From: an uncultured Verrucomicrobiota bacterium | GTDB lineage: Bacteria; Verrucomicrobiota; Verrucomicrobiia; Verrucomicrobiales; DEV007 | Direction of reading: 5' to 3' | DNA: 45,189 nt | Assembly: GCA_902589825.1 (NCBI GenBank) | Contig: CACIUL010000024.1 | Coordinates: forward strand, 1 to 45,189 | Program-made: the position numbers and the translations under genes | The notes under the pieces: model-generated | Database searches by the model: none | Told to the model about the DNA's origin: nothing | The model's input: the letters and a program-made list of their open reading frames with translations, nothing else | Shown here: in pieces, positions 1 to 7,297 of the stretch | Numbering within the stretch: the first letter of the stretch is position 1 | Layout of the letters: each line of letters begins with the position of its first letter

Positions 1-318
1 TTCTCCCTTCTCCCTCGGGTCTTCAACGAAAAACTCACTCTGGGCAATTGTGGTCGCTGAAAAAGTATTGGTGGTGGCAATATCGGCACCAGCCTCAAAA
101 AAACGCTTGTGAATGTCGCCAATCGTACCGCTCTGTGTCAGTGACAATATATCCCCGTTATTGAGCAGGTCCTTCCTGTTGGTATCAAACCGGTCCCCAC
201 GAGCTGCCTGCTCATCAAGACCATAACCGCGAATCGTCGTACCCATCGCTCCATCAAGGATCACAATACGTTGCTCCAGGAGTTTTCTCAGTTCGGCTTC
301 GCAGCTTTCCTTGCGCAT
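1..318 (-). CDS. metH: Methionine synthase, cobalamin-dependent (5' part of gene)
   Basis: The gene runs off the left edge; only about 106 N-terminal residues are present. The ATG is at 316-318. The visible protein is the start of the homocysteine-binding (S-methyltransferase) domain: ILDGAMGTTIRGYGLDEQ near residue 19, then a segment with the LLNNGDILSLTQ and EAGADIATTNTFSATT blocks that are characteristic of MetH. MetH methylates homocysteine using methylcobalamin and methyltetrahydrofolate in the cytoplasm. The cobalamin-binding and reactivation domains would lie outside the window, so a shorter BHMT-like protein is not formally excluded, but the motif spacing is that of MetH. It is transcribed divergently from maf, with an AT-rich palindrome between them. 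Confidence 0.88.
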   Translation of the reverse strand, partial: MRKESCEAELRKLLEQRIVILDGAMGTTIRGYGLDEQAARGDRFDTNRKDLLNNGDILSLTQSGTIGDIHKRFFEAGADIATTNTFSATTIAQSEFFVEDPREKGE

Positions 319-359
319 TTTACAGAAAATACCCCTTTAAAACGGGCCTTCAAGATAAT

Positions 360-387
360 ATATCAACAAATCAAGATATGTTGATAT
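360..387. promoter_or_regulatory. AT-rich palindrome (possible operator) between metH and maf
   Basis: Perfect 9-bp inverted repeat: ATATCAACA at 360-368 and TGTTGATAT at 379-387. A further ATATCTTGA-type half-site (read on the minus strand) lies between the arms. It sits 42 bp upstream of the metH start and 38 bp upstream of the maf start. Seen directly: the palindrome and its position. Known: ArsR-family regulators such as SahR control metH and SAH-recycling genes in Proteobacteria through AT-rich palindromes. Inference: this could be an operator for metH; no regulator gene is in the window. Confidence 0.45.
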
Positions 388-424
388 GTATTGCATCATG
401 CTCAAGCCGGGTGACCAGTAGCTA

Positions 425-1024
425 ATGCCAACACAAGTGGTACTCGCATCAGGTTCGCCACGCCGTCTCGCGCTTATGAGGCAAGCCGGTTACCGCTTTC
501 GTGTCGAGGTTGCTGATGTTGAGGAAACCAATGACCCCGCCCTGTCTGCCAGGCAACTGACGGAGGGCAATGCCATTCTGAAAGCTGAGGCCATCAGCAA
601 AACCTTCCCGGATGCGGTGGTTATCGGCGCCGATACGCTGGTCTTCCTCGAATCAGAGCCACTGGGAAAACCCGGTAGCCTGGATGAGGCCAAATCCATG
701 CTGGCGCGTATGGTTGGAAAAACACACCGGGTGTACACCGGCGTGGCCATCCTGCGTGGCAACACGGCAACACAGCATGTCTTTCACGTGATAACAGAGG
801 TGACGTTCAAGGAACTCAATGAAGAGCAATTAACCAACTACCTGCAACTCATCAACCCGCTTGACAAGGCAGGTGGCTATGCCGCACAGGAACACGGGGA
901 GATGATCATCGCCAATATTGATGGCTCCTACACAAACGTGGTCGGTCTCCCCATGGACGAGCTTGCCCTCTATCTCTCTGATAAATTCGACATCCGGCCT
1001 GAAAGGCAGGACATTGATTGCTAA
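425..1024 (+). CDS. maf: Maf family nucleoside triphosphate pyrophosphatase
   Basis: 199-residue protein of normal Maf length. The N-terminus carries the family signature SGSPRR (residues 9-14) and the conserved GADTLV block near residue 68, followed by GKPGSLDEAKSML and the YTGVAI strand; these line the nucleotide-binding cleft. Maf proteins hydrolyse non-canonical or canonical NTPs to NMP and pyrophosphate in the cytoplasm and can affect septation. The family splits into dTTP/UTP-preferring and 7-methyl-GTP-preferring members, and I cannot assign this one with certainty. The ATG start is the first in frame; no strong Shine-Dalgarno is visible. The trkA ATG follows 25 nt after the stop, so the two may be co-transcribed. 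Confidence 0.92.
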   Translation: MPTQVVLASGSPRRLALMRQAGYRFRVEVADVEETNDPALSARQLTEGNAILKAEAISKTFPDAVVIGADTLVFLESEPLGKPGSLDEAKSMLARMVGKTHRVYTGVAILRGNTATQHVFHVITEVTFKELNEEQLTNYLQLINPLDKAGGYAAQEHGEMIIANIDGSYTNVVGLPMDELALYLSDKFDIRPERQDIDC

Positions 1025-1049
1025 ACCCCTTTAAAAGGAACTATTCAAG

Positions 1050-2414
1050 ATGCGTATTATTATAGTTGGCGCCGGTGAAATTGGACGACACTTTGCCTTA
1101 AGCCTGACGGAAAAATCCCATGATATCACGGTCATCGAGTCAAATGACAAACTGGCAAAGGAAATTGAAGCCACTGATGAGATCAATACCGTAATAGCCG
1201 GCAACGGTACTCATCCAAACCTGCTCATTGACCAGGCTGATGTCAGCCAGTGTGACCTTTTCTTTGCCCTGACCAGTGATGATAACACCAACCTGGCAGC
1301 CTGCAGGATAGCCACGGAAGGAGGTGCCAAGAAAACCATCTGCCGTGTTTCCGAGGAACTGCGCCGGAATGAATTCCCCCTGAGGATGGATAACCTTTTC
1401 GGCGTCGATCACCTCTTCAGCTCCGAGCAGCTGTGTGCCGCGGAACTGTCCAAGAAAATCAACAACCCTGTACCCACCGAGGTCGAGGAAATCGGGCTTG
1501 GAAACATTGAGGTGCAACAGGTAACCGTCACCGGGGAAAGTACCGTTGTGGGGAAATCACTGCGTGAAATATCCCTGCCAGAAAGAATTCGCGTTCTCTC
1601 CATTCTTCCCGACAAGGAAAGCGAGGCATTCATAGCCGGGCCCGATGATTGTCTGCATGTTGATGACAGCGTCATGCTCTGCGGCAATCCACAACAACTC
1701 ACCGAGACTGCTGAACTCCTGCATGGCGGCAGCGTCAAGGACTGGAACCCGAGGGTTGTGATCGTGGGTGGAGGCAGCTACGGCTTCGCGCTGGCCAAGA
1801 AAATGGAGGCATGGAACTACAAGGTAAGGGTCTTCGAGCGTGACCAGGAACATGCGGAGAAAATCGCGGGCGAACTCGATGACGGCATCGACGTCATCAA
1901 CTCGGATGCCACCCTGATTAAAGACCTGCAGGAGGAACAAATCGGGGAGGTTGAGGTTGACTTCTTCATTGCCACCACACACAACGATGTCGACAACCTT
2001 GTCAGTTGCCTGCATGCCAAAAAACTCAAGGCAAAAAAAAGACTGACCCTCATCCATCGCACTGATTATGCGGAAGCACTCAACCAGGCAGCGGAAACTC
2101 TCGGCATTGATCCCGTCAGCCCGCGCAAAATTGTCCAGCAGGAACTGATGCGTTTTATCACTTCCGACAAGTTTCACCTCATTAAACACCTTCCGGGCGG
2201 CGAATTGATCGAGGTTACTGTGCGAGAAAACTCCAAGGCCGACGGAGCAACGGTCAGTGACCTGAAAATCAAGAATTGTCAACTTGTAGCCCGTATCAAT
2301 GACAAGGGGTCAAAGGTGCCCTCAAGTGAGGATGTCATTGCTGCAGGAGACAACCTCTATGCACTCGCCTCCAGGAAAGCGAGGAAGGAATTTGTCCGGA
2401 TGGTCACCAGGTAG
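1050..2414 (+). CDS. trkA: Trk-type potassium uptake regulatory subunit TrkA
   Basis: 454 residues, the usual length of a tandem-RCK TrkA. The N-terminal Rossmann domain begins IIVGAGEIGRHFA (about residue 3) and a second one begins VVIVGGGSYGFALAKK (about residue 236); each is followed by a TrkA-C segment. TrkA is the peripheral NAD(H)/nucleotide-binding gating subunit of TrkH/TrkG potassium channels at the inner membrane. An AAGGAA Shine-Dalgarno sits about 9 nt before the ATG. No trkH or trkG lies nearby in the window, so the partner must be elsewhere. Its position after maf is probably incidental. Confidence 0.94.
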   Translation: MRIIIVGAGEIGRHFALSLTEKSHDITVIESNDKLAKEIEATDEINTVIAGNGTHPNLLIDQADVSQCDLFFALTSDDNTNLAACRIATEGGAKKTICRVSEELRRNEFPLRMDNLFGVDHLFSSEQLCAAELSKKINNPVPTEVEEIGLGNIEVQQVTVTGESTVVGKSLREISLPERIRVLSILPDKESEAFIAGPDDCLHVDDSVMLCGNPQQLTETAELLHGGSVKDWNPRVVIVGGGSYGFALAKKMEAWNYKVRVFERDQEHAEKIAGELDDGIDVINSDATLIKDLQEEQIGEVEVDFFIATTHNDVDNLVSCLHAKKLKAKKRLTLIHRTDYAEALNQAAETLGIDPVSPRKIVQQELMRFITSDKFHLIKHLPGGELIEVTVRENSKADGATVSDLKIKNCQLVARINDKGSKVPSSEDVIAAGDNLYALASRKARKEFVRMVTR

Positions 2415-2444
2415 CCGCCAGCACACAGTTGTTCCGGGACACGG

Positions 2445-2852
2445 CTATTCGTCCATCCCGGGACGTGCACGCAAGCGCTTTTTTGTGCCGTGACGGCGCT
2501 TATTGGCAACGTTGATTTTCTTTTGCCGTCTTGAAGGTTGACGTTTTTGCCGGCGACGCTTTTCTGCATCAAACCGCCGCCTGGCCTTGCGCTTGAGTTC
2601 CCTCTGCTCGAGAAGGTCACAGATTTGGATTCTCGCCTTCACGCGGTTTGCCGCAAGCGACCGGTTGTGCTGGCACTTGATCTCTATACCACTTGGCACA
2701 TGCCGCAACTGCACGCAGGAAGATGTCTTGTTGACCTTCTGCCCACCTGGTCCCGATCCGCGGATGAAGCGCTCCACCAGGTCACGCTCCTGCAAACCCA
2801 GCCGCTGCATGCGTAAACTGAGATCTTCTGGAAGCGGAGGCTCGGCAGACAT
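2445..2852 (-). CDS. Peptide chain release factor-like protein (GGQ domain, ribosome rescue type)
   Basis: 135-residue protein with a single RF-1-type catalytic domain. The motif GSGPGGQKVNKTSS (GGQ at residues 36-38) matches the peptidyl-tRNA hydrolysis loop of release factors, and the codon-recognition domains of RF1/RF2 are absent. The C-terminal third is strongly basic (KRKARRRFDAEKRRRQ and onward), as in ArfB/YaeJ and the mitochondrial C12orf65 group, where a basic tail enters the mRNA channel of stalled ribosomes. Likely role: rescue of stalled ribosomes by hydrolysing peptidyl-tRNA. It is convergent with trkA (30 nt between stops). It could be named arfB-like, but true ArfB has a slightly different domain start, so no symbol is given. 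Confidence 0.85.
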   Translation of the reverse strand: MSAEPPLPEDLSLRMQRLGLQERDLVERFIRGSGPGGQKVNKTSSCVQLRHVPSGIEIKCQHNRSLAANRVKARIQICDLLEQRELKRKARRRFDAEKRRRQKRQPSRRQKKINVANKRRHGTKKRLRARPGMDE

Positions 2853-2998
2853 GCCGGAACCCTAGCACGCATTGCGAGTAGTTGCCGAACTTACAGGTGA
2901 CGTTATGGTGCAAGGCGGGTTCCCGCTCAAGCATCACTAAGGGAAGCAAATCAGCCGCAAACACGCAACAACCCACTGCCCTGCAGACCTTGCCGGAG

Positions 2999-3445
2999 AT
3001 GAATTACCCCGGAAAACTTCAAGAAATTATTGCGACATTCGAGCCTCTCTGCGAAGAGGAACGGCGCGAAAACCTTGTTAATTTCGCCCTTGGTGCCGGT
3101 AAATGGGAACCTGCTGGGAATGAGAACTTTGACATTGAGGATATCCGCAAGGATGAACAATGCATAGACACTGTGGGTATACACCTGCGTGTTGAGGCAT
3201 ACAGGGCAGAGTTCAGGATCACGCTGGGTCCCAACGTCCAGACCATGACCCGGGCAATGACAACCATCCTGTGTCAAGGGCTGGACAACTGCGATGTGGA
3301 TGAAATTCTCCGCTTGCAGGAGGATTTTATCGAGAAAATTGTCGGCACCCCGCTTGTCACGCAACGTGGCCAGACCATCTATTACATCTTTTACCGCATG
3401 AAAGATGCCCTTGAGGCATACCTTGAACATCACCAGACATCATAA
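2999..3445 (+). CDS. sufE: SufE family protein
   Basis: 148 residues from the chosen ATG (MNYPGKLQ). The frame is open further upstream to 2882, but that part (MPNLQVTLWCKAGSR) has no protein-like pattern and the family begins with a short helix like the one at 2999. The protein resembles SufE: an N-terminal helix, then DEQCIDTVGIHLRV with Cys55, which lines up with the sulfur-accepting Cys51 of E. coli SufE, then an ALxxxL-type helical second half. SufE takes persulfide sulfur from the cysteine desulfurase SufS and passes it to the SufBCD scaffold. No other suf gene is in the window. The sequence is divergent from the E. coli protein, so the substrate pathway is inferred. Confidence 0.7.
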   Translation: MNYPGKLQEIIATFEPLCEEERRENLVNFALGAGKWEPAGNENFDIEDIRKDEQCIDTVGIHLRVEAYRAEFRITLGPNVQTMTRAMTTILCQGLDNCDVDEILRLQEDFIEKIVGTPLVTQRGQTIYYIFYRMKDALEAYLEHHQTS

Positions 3446-3534
3446 AGCCGCAATACACCCGGTTTCCTTCCGGTCAATCATCCCGGTCCCAGATTCCTGT
3501 TGCCCGGCTATCATTTCATGGGTAAGGGTTCAGC

Positions 3535-3700
3535 CAATAAAAGAAAACCATTCCGGTGCATGGAACCCGGTTGGAACCCGGGACAGTTTGCGCTGCGGTA
3601 TCTGGATACAAATTCCCTGTATGCCAATCCTGCCTTCGGGCAGGGTGAAGGCGGGAAGGAGACTTGAAGCCAGGAGTCCGAATACTTGCCCGGAGCGGTC
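3535..3700 (+). promoter_or_regulatory. Cobalamin (B12) riboswitch
   Basis: The leader before the PEP-CTERM gene contains the ordered conserved blocks of a cobalamin riboswitch. A GGAACCCGGTTGGAACCCGG core stands at about 3562-3581, followed by GGGACAG and the GCGCTGCGGTA block to 3600. A variable arm comes next, with a strong CTGCC-TTCG-GGCAG-type hairpin near 3630-3643. The last block is GCCAGGAGTCCGAATACTTGCC (3669-3690), matching the B12-box pattern AGTCCGNATACCTGCC except for one C to T change. The ends are approximate. The element lies 35-45 nt upstream of the ATG at 3736, so it probably controls translation or transcription of that operon in response to adenosyl- or methylcobalamin. 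Basis: motif recognition by eye, not a covariance-model search. Confidence 0.82.
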
Positions 3701-3735
3701 ACGAAAACTTTCTTCGCATAAAAGAACGAGCCGTA

Positions 3736-4593
3736 ATGTGTCTTCATTCCCCGAAAACAACCGGGTTTTGCATTCTTGCCCTGGTTGTTTTGTCACCACT
3801 GAATCATTCCGCCGCAGCAACGTTTGCCAGTGCGGTTGTCGCCTATGAGCCAGGGCTCACCTCAAATGCCCTTAACCCAGAAGCCGCCCTTGGACAACCG
3901 GGTCTGGTTGCAGGTGAAGGCACACAGTTTGCCGGCATTCTCAGCCCCTTCAATCCACATTATGAAGCCGACCAGATTGTGCAACTCGGTGAAGGCGGGT
4001 CAATCACCCTTCAACTTTCCCGCTTTGCGGTTACCACAACAGGAACCCCGGAGATTGGTTTTTTTACCAATGCCGGAATCAGCGACACATCATGGCCGGA
4101 GGGAATTGCCGGCGACAACCTCGAGCTTCCTGGAGCCACCTTTGGAATTGACAATGCCTTGCTGGAGGTCAGTGCCGACGGGGCAAACTGGATAAACCTC
4201 GGGATCATCCGCTTTGATCAACCCTCTAGCGCATTTACAAATGCCACATCACCCTACCAGAGCGACACGACAGGCCTGATCCCCGCCGACTTTGGAATTC
4301 CCCACAACAATGCTCTCGCCGACTACTCGGGCAATGACTGGAGCACCATGCGGGGATTGCTGGGCAATTCCGCTGGCGGCACATGGATTGACCTTGATTC
4401 CACGGGACTGTCCAGGGTCGGCTGGATCCGCCTTTCGCTGGCAAGCGACGACAATGAGGATACACAGCTTAGCTTCGAGCTGGATGCCGTTTCTATCGCA
4501 TCCTCCGCCACTGGCGGCCTCGTCATCCCCGAGCCTTCGGTCATCGCCATGCTTTTCACCTTAACCGGCCTGTTGGCCAGACGCCGGCGTTGA
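3736..4593 (+). CDS. PEP-CTERM sorting domain protein, first gene of the riboswitch-led operon
   Basis: 285 residues from the ATG at 3736; the longer frame to 3664 would start inside the riboswitch. An N-terminal signal peptide (FCILALVVLSPLNHSAAA) is followed by a beta-rich secreted domain without catalytic motifs that I recognise. The C-terminus is a PEP-CTERM sorting signal: PEPS, a hydrophobic helix and a terminal RRRR. PEP-CTERM proteins are exported and processed by an exosortase in Gram-negative bacteria that make exopolysaccharide. The body begins with an EPGL..ALNPEAALGQP segment and contains several SADGANW/DLDSTGLSRVGWIR-like strands. The next gene starts in its stop codon. The function is unknown; the riboswitch suggests expression is tied to B12 level. 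Confidence 0.85.
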   Translation: MCLHSPKTTGFCILALVVLSPLNHSAAATFASAVVAYEPGLTSNALNPEAALGQPGLVAGEGTQFAGILSPFNPHYEADQIVQLGEGGSITLQLSRFAVTTTGTPEIGFFTNAGISDTSWPEGIAGDNLELPGATFGIDNALLEVSADGANWINLGIIRFDQPSSAFTNATSPYQSDTTGLIPADFGIPHNNALADYSGNDWSTMRGLLGNSAGGTWIDLDSTGLSRVGWIRLSLASDDNEDTQLSFELDAVSIASSATGGLVIPEPSVIAMLFTLTGLLARRRR

Positions 4594-5627
4594 AGCTCTC
4601 CCTCCCATTGTTGTTGGCTTTTACTGCCCTTGCCGGGGCGGATACGCTGCTTGATGAAACATTCAAGTCAGACCCTGTTGCATCACGTGCATTGACCAGC
4701 GGGGATGTATCCCGCTTTGTGCACGATGCATCCACACAGACCCTCAGGGCGGAATATGACCTCCTTAAGCCCCATGCAAGGATATACTGGCCGCTGAACA
4801 AAACATTACGCGAAACAGACGATTTCACGGCCACTGTGGAATTCTCTATCGCTTCAATTCATTTCGATGCCTTCAATTTCTGCCAGATATCCTTCGGATT
4901 TATCAATATTTCCAATACTGGAAGCAGGCGTACGATGGCTCCTGGAAATGCATGGGAATGCCTCACCGTTGATTATTTCCCGGGAGCCTCCTATCCCACT
5001 TACACGCCAACCTTTATCACCCGGGATAATGGAAGCGGCAATGCACTGACCTCCGGATCACTAAAGTTTCCGGGCGGGTCAACCAGCCTGATCAACGATT
5101 TTGGTGAAATAGGAGCACTGCCTGTGAACACCAAACTGACCACATCACTCAGCTATGAAGCCGCGTCGCGCACCATCACTCTCAGTCTTGCCGGTGAGAA
5201 TGGTGGCCTGCCCATTAATGTCTTCGGCGCCAACAAGGACAAGGACCCGTCCACCATCCAGTTAACCCTGGAAGAACCATACCCATTTTGCCTCGACGCC
5301 TTCGCCCTTCTGGCCTGGGAACACAACCAACCGGGCAACGCTCTTCTTAAAATCCATTCCATCAACGTGCAATCGCCGGAAACAGACCCAATCAGGACGG
5401 CATTGCCAAACGGCATTCCCTCACCGGTAATCGAAGATGGACTGCTCAGCATGACCTACCTGAACAATCTGACCAATCCGGAGATCATCACCTTCGCCGA
5501 ATCCTCACCAGACCTCAAAACCTGGAGGAAAATACCCCATACGGTAATTTCCAGCGGACCGGGTCATGAGGTCCGCAAAGTACAAACCAATGAGTCCTTC
5601 CTCAGGCTCAAGGTCAGCTACCCGTGA
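4590..5627 (+). CDS. Secreted protein of unknown function, translationally coupled (TTG start)
   Basis: 345 residues. It begins at a TTG that overlaps the upstream TGA as TTGA, and the first residues (KLSLPLLLAFTALAGADT) form a good signal peptide, which supports this unusual start. The mature protein begins with LLDETFKSDP, typical of concanavalin/LamG-like secreted domains (FTATVEFSI, FGFINIS strands follow). The C-terminus has FAESSPDLKTWRKI and ends in FLRLKVSYP, a short beta module also present at the end of the haloperoxidase-like protein at 25124-27253. No enzyme motif was seen. It lies between a PEP-CTERM protein and a pseudopilin, so it is probably a cell-surface protein of the same riboswitch-controlled unit. 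Confidence 0.8.
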   Translation: MKLSLPLLLAFTALAGADTLLDETFKSDPVASRALTSGDVSRFVHDASTQTLRAEYDLLKPHARIYWPLNKTLRETDDFTATVEFSIASIHFDAFNFCQISFGFINISNTGSRRTMAPGNAWECLTVDYFPGASYPTYTPTFITRDNGSGNALTSGSLKFPGGSTSLINDFGEIGALPVNTKLTTSLSYEAASRTITLSLAGENGGLPINVFGANKDKDPSTIQLTLEEPYPFCLDAFALLAWEHNQPGNALLKIHSINVQSPETDPIRTALPNGIPSPVIEDGLLSMTYLNNLTNPEIITFAESSPDLKTWRKIPHTVISSGPGHEVRKVQTNESFLRLKVSYP

Positions 5628-6361
5628 AAAATGCATTCACGCTGCTTGAGCTCCTTGTCACGGTGATGATCATCGCCGTGCTCGCCCTGGTCTCAGCCGC
5701 CGTGTTCTCATCAGTGAAGCAATCAGCCTACAATGCACGGTGCGTTGCAGGGCTCTCACAGCTCGGGCTCGCTACGCAGCTTTACCTCAATGACAACAAT
5801 AACCGTTATTTTCCCTTCGTAGAAAACACCCGTCAGGGAAAATTATGGTATTTTGGCCTTGAGACAGGGAATTTTACTCAGGAGGGGGAGCGGCAGCTCG
5901 ATGCATCGGCAGGTCCCCTCTATCCATACATTCAATCCATCGGCCTGATCGAGCAATGCCCGTGTTTCAATTACCAGTCAGCGAAATGGAAACCCAAGTT
6001 CAATGGTGCCAGCTGGGGATATGGCTATAACTGGTTTCTTGGTGGTGGTCCATCAGGAAAAAACTGCGTCTATCGTAGCAGCATTACTCATCCAGCATCG
6101 GTTGTCGTCTTCGGTGACTGTGCGCAAGTCAACACTTTCCAGTTACCGGCCAGCCCGGCAAACCCGATGCTGGAGGAATTCTACATTATCAATGAACGAG
6201 ACCGCACGATTCACTTCCGCCATCACAACCGCGCAAACTTCCTCTTTGCAGATGGTCACGTGGACAGCCTGCCTCTTGAGCCCGGGACTGAAGATCAACG
6301 GATCAACGGGGAAACAATTGGCCGAATCGCACCGGCAGGAAGCTTCAAATACCTCCGTTAA
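5624..6361 (+). CDS. Type II secretion/type IV pilin-like protein (pseudopilin, H-X9-DG type)
   Basis: 245 residues, starting with GTG that overlaps the upstream TGA as GTGA. The N-terminus KNAFTLLELLVTVMIIAVLA is a class III prepilin signal: cleavage before the F of FTLLE, Glu5 after cleavage, and a long hydrophobic helix. The C-terminus has HFRHHNRANFLFADGHVDSL, the H-X9-DG motif of the prepilin-type processing-associated domain common in Planctomycetes and Verrucomicrobia. Such proteins are cleaved and N-methylated by PilD and act at the envelope as minor pilins or pseudopilins. The 4-nt overlap shows translational coupling to the two secreted proteins upstream, all under the cobalamin riboswitch. 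Confidence 0.88.
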   Translation: MKNAFTLLELLVTVMIIAVLALVSAAVFSSVKQSAYNARCVAGLSQLGLATQLYLNDNNNRYFPFVENTRQGKLWYFGLETGNFTQEGERQLDASAGPLYPYIQSIGLIEQCPCFNYQSAKWKPKFNGASWGYGYNWFLGGGPSGKNCVYRSSITHPASVVVFGDCAQVNTFQLPASPANPMLEEFYIINERDRTIHFRHHNRANFLFADGHVDSLPLEPGTEDQRINGETIGRIAPAGSFKYLR

Positions 6362-6373
6362 ACCTGCCCGGAA

Positions 6374-7291
6374 TTACACGCCGGAACTCTTAAGTAGAGC
6401 AACTGCCGCACCTTCTATTGGTCCCATTAAATCGTTGCCGAGATCGGCCATTAAAGGCAACAGGGATCCCGTTTCGGCGATCTCAGCAAGGGCCACTGCG
6501 TGGTGAAGCACGGGAATCGGGCCGTGGGTATTACGCAGGTCCTCAAGGCCTGAAAACGTTGCCCTTATTTTTTCCGCTCCCACAAAGTTTTTCGCCTTGA
6601 TGCAATCCAGCATTCTCATCGACTTGGACGGTGCAACACAAACGCACCCCGAAGTGAAACTGACCAGCCCAAAATCACGCATGTGAACAATAGCCGGCTG
6701 CTCACCGATTCCACTGACCACCATCCGTCGATCAACGCGTTCAATCAGGTCCCGAAGATAATCGTCGTGCGCGGGATTCTTCCGCACAACGGCATACTTG
6801 ATACAAGATACCAACCCATCAGCCACCAGTTCGGCCACCAGTTCCGGGGTAATGTAGGCATCGTCCTTGATGTAGAGTATCGCCTTGATCCGCGCACGCT
6901 CGACAAAGTGACGCACGGCAGTGGCCACCCCGGCCGGGTTGGCAGGGAACAATGTCGGGAGCACCATGGCAGCCGGAAATCCTGAGTCCTTAAGCAGCTC
7001 AGCCTGGTCAACGATGTTGCCGTAAAACGGACCAACCGAAGGAATCACCAACGTATCCTCCTTGACCTCATCGCGCAGCAACTCCAGCAGAAAGGCATAC
7101 TCGGAGACCGCGATATTATACAGGTTGGCGTTGCCGCCGTAGAGCAGCGTACGCACTCCCCCTTTCTCCAGGTGAGCGATCAGGCGGCGATTCTGCTCCC
7201 GGTCAATTGTCAGATCCGCGGCACGGCACAACGGCGGCACGGCAATCACCGAGGCGGAGAGATCTTCGGACGTAATTTCGGCGGTCTGCAT
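6374..7291 (-). CDS. Dihydrodipicolinate synthase (DapA/NAL) family aldolase-like protein
   Basis: 305 residues with the TIM-barrel pattern of the DapA/N-acetylneuraminate lyase family. The Schiff-base lysine is in SCIKYAVV (Lys165) and the tyrosine in AILYIKD (Tyr140) matches the catalytic Tyr133 of E. coli DapA. The GTTGE substrate-carboxylate loop is replaced by YGGNANLY (51-58), so it is unlikely to be the true lysine-pathway enzyme; an aldolase or dehydratase acting on another 2-keto acid is a better guess. It starts 6 nt after the last Mrp gene on the same strand, so it may be the last gene of that transcript, though no functional link is evident. It is convergent with the pseudopilin gene. 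Confidence 0.8.
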   Translation of the reverse strand: MQTAEITSEDLSASVIAVPPLCRAADLTIDREQNRRLIAHLEKGGVRTLLYGGNANLYNIAVSEYAFLLELLRDEVKEDTLVIPSVGPFYGNIVDQAELLKDSGFPAAMVLPTLFPANPAGVATAVRHFVERARIKAILYIKDDAYITPELVAELVADGLVSCIKYAVVRKNPAHDDYLRDLIERVDRRMVVSGIGEQPAIVHMRDFGLVSFTSGCVCVAPSKSMRMLDCIKAKNFVGAEKIRATFSGLEDLRNTHGPIPVLHHAVALAEIAETGSLLPLMADLGNDLMGPIEGAAVALLKSSGV

Positions 7292-7297
7292 CTTTGA

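Noticed and set aside
1557..2282. 241-residue open frame on the minus strand
   Set aside because: Shadow of trkA; the plus strand carries intact RCK motifs.
2434..2461. Possible terminator between trkA and the release-factor-like gene
   Set aside because: Only a 6-bp stem with a 16-nt loop and no T-run.
3664..3735. Upstream extension of the PEP-CTERM gene
   Set aside because: This stretch is the 3' part of the cobalamin riboswitch; the signal peptide starts at 3736.
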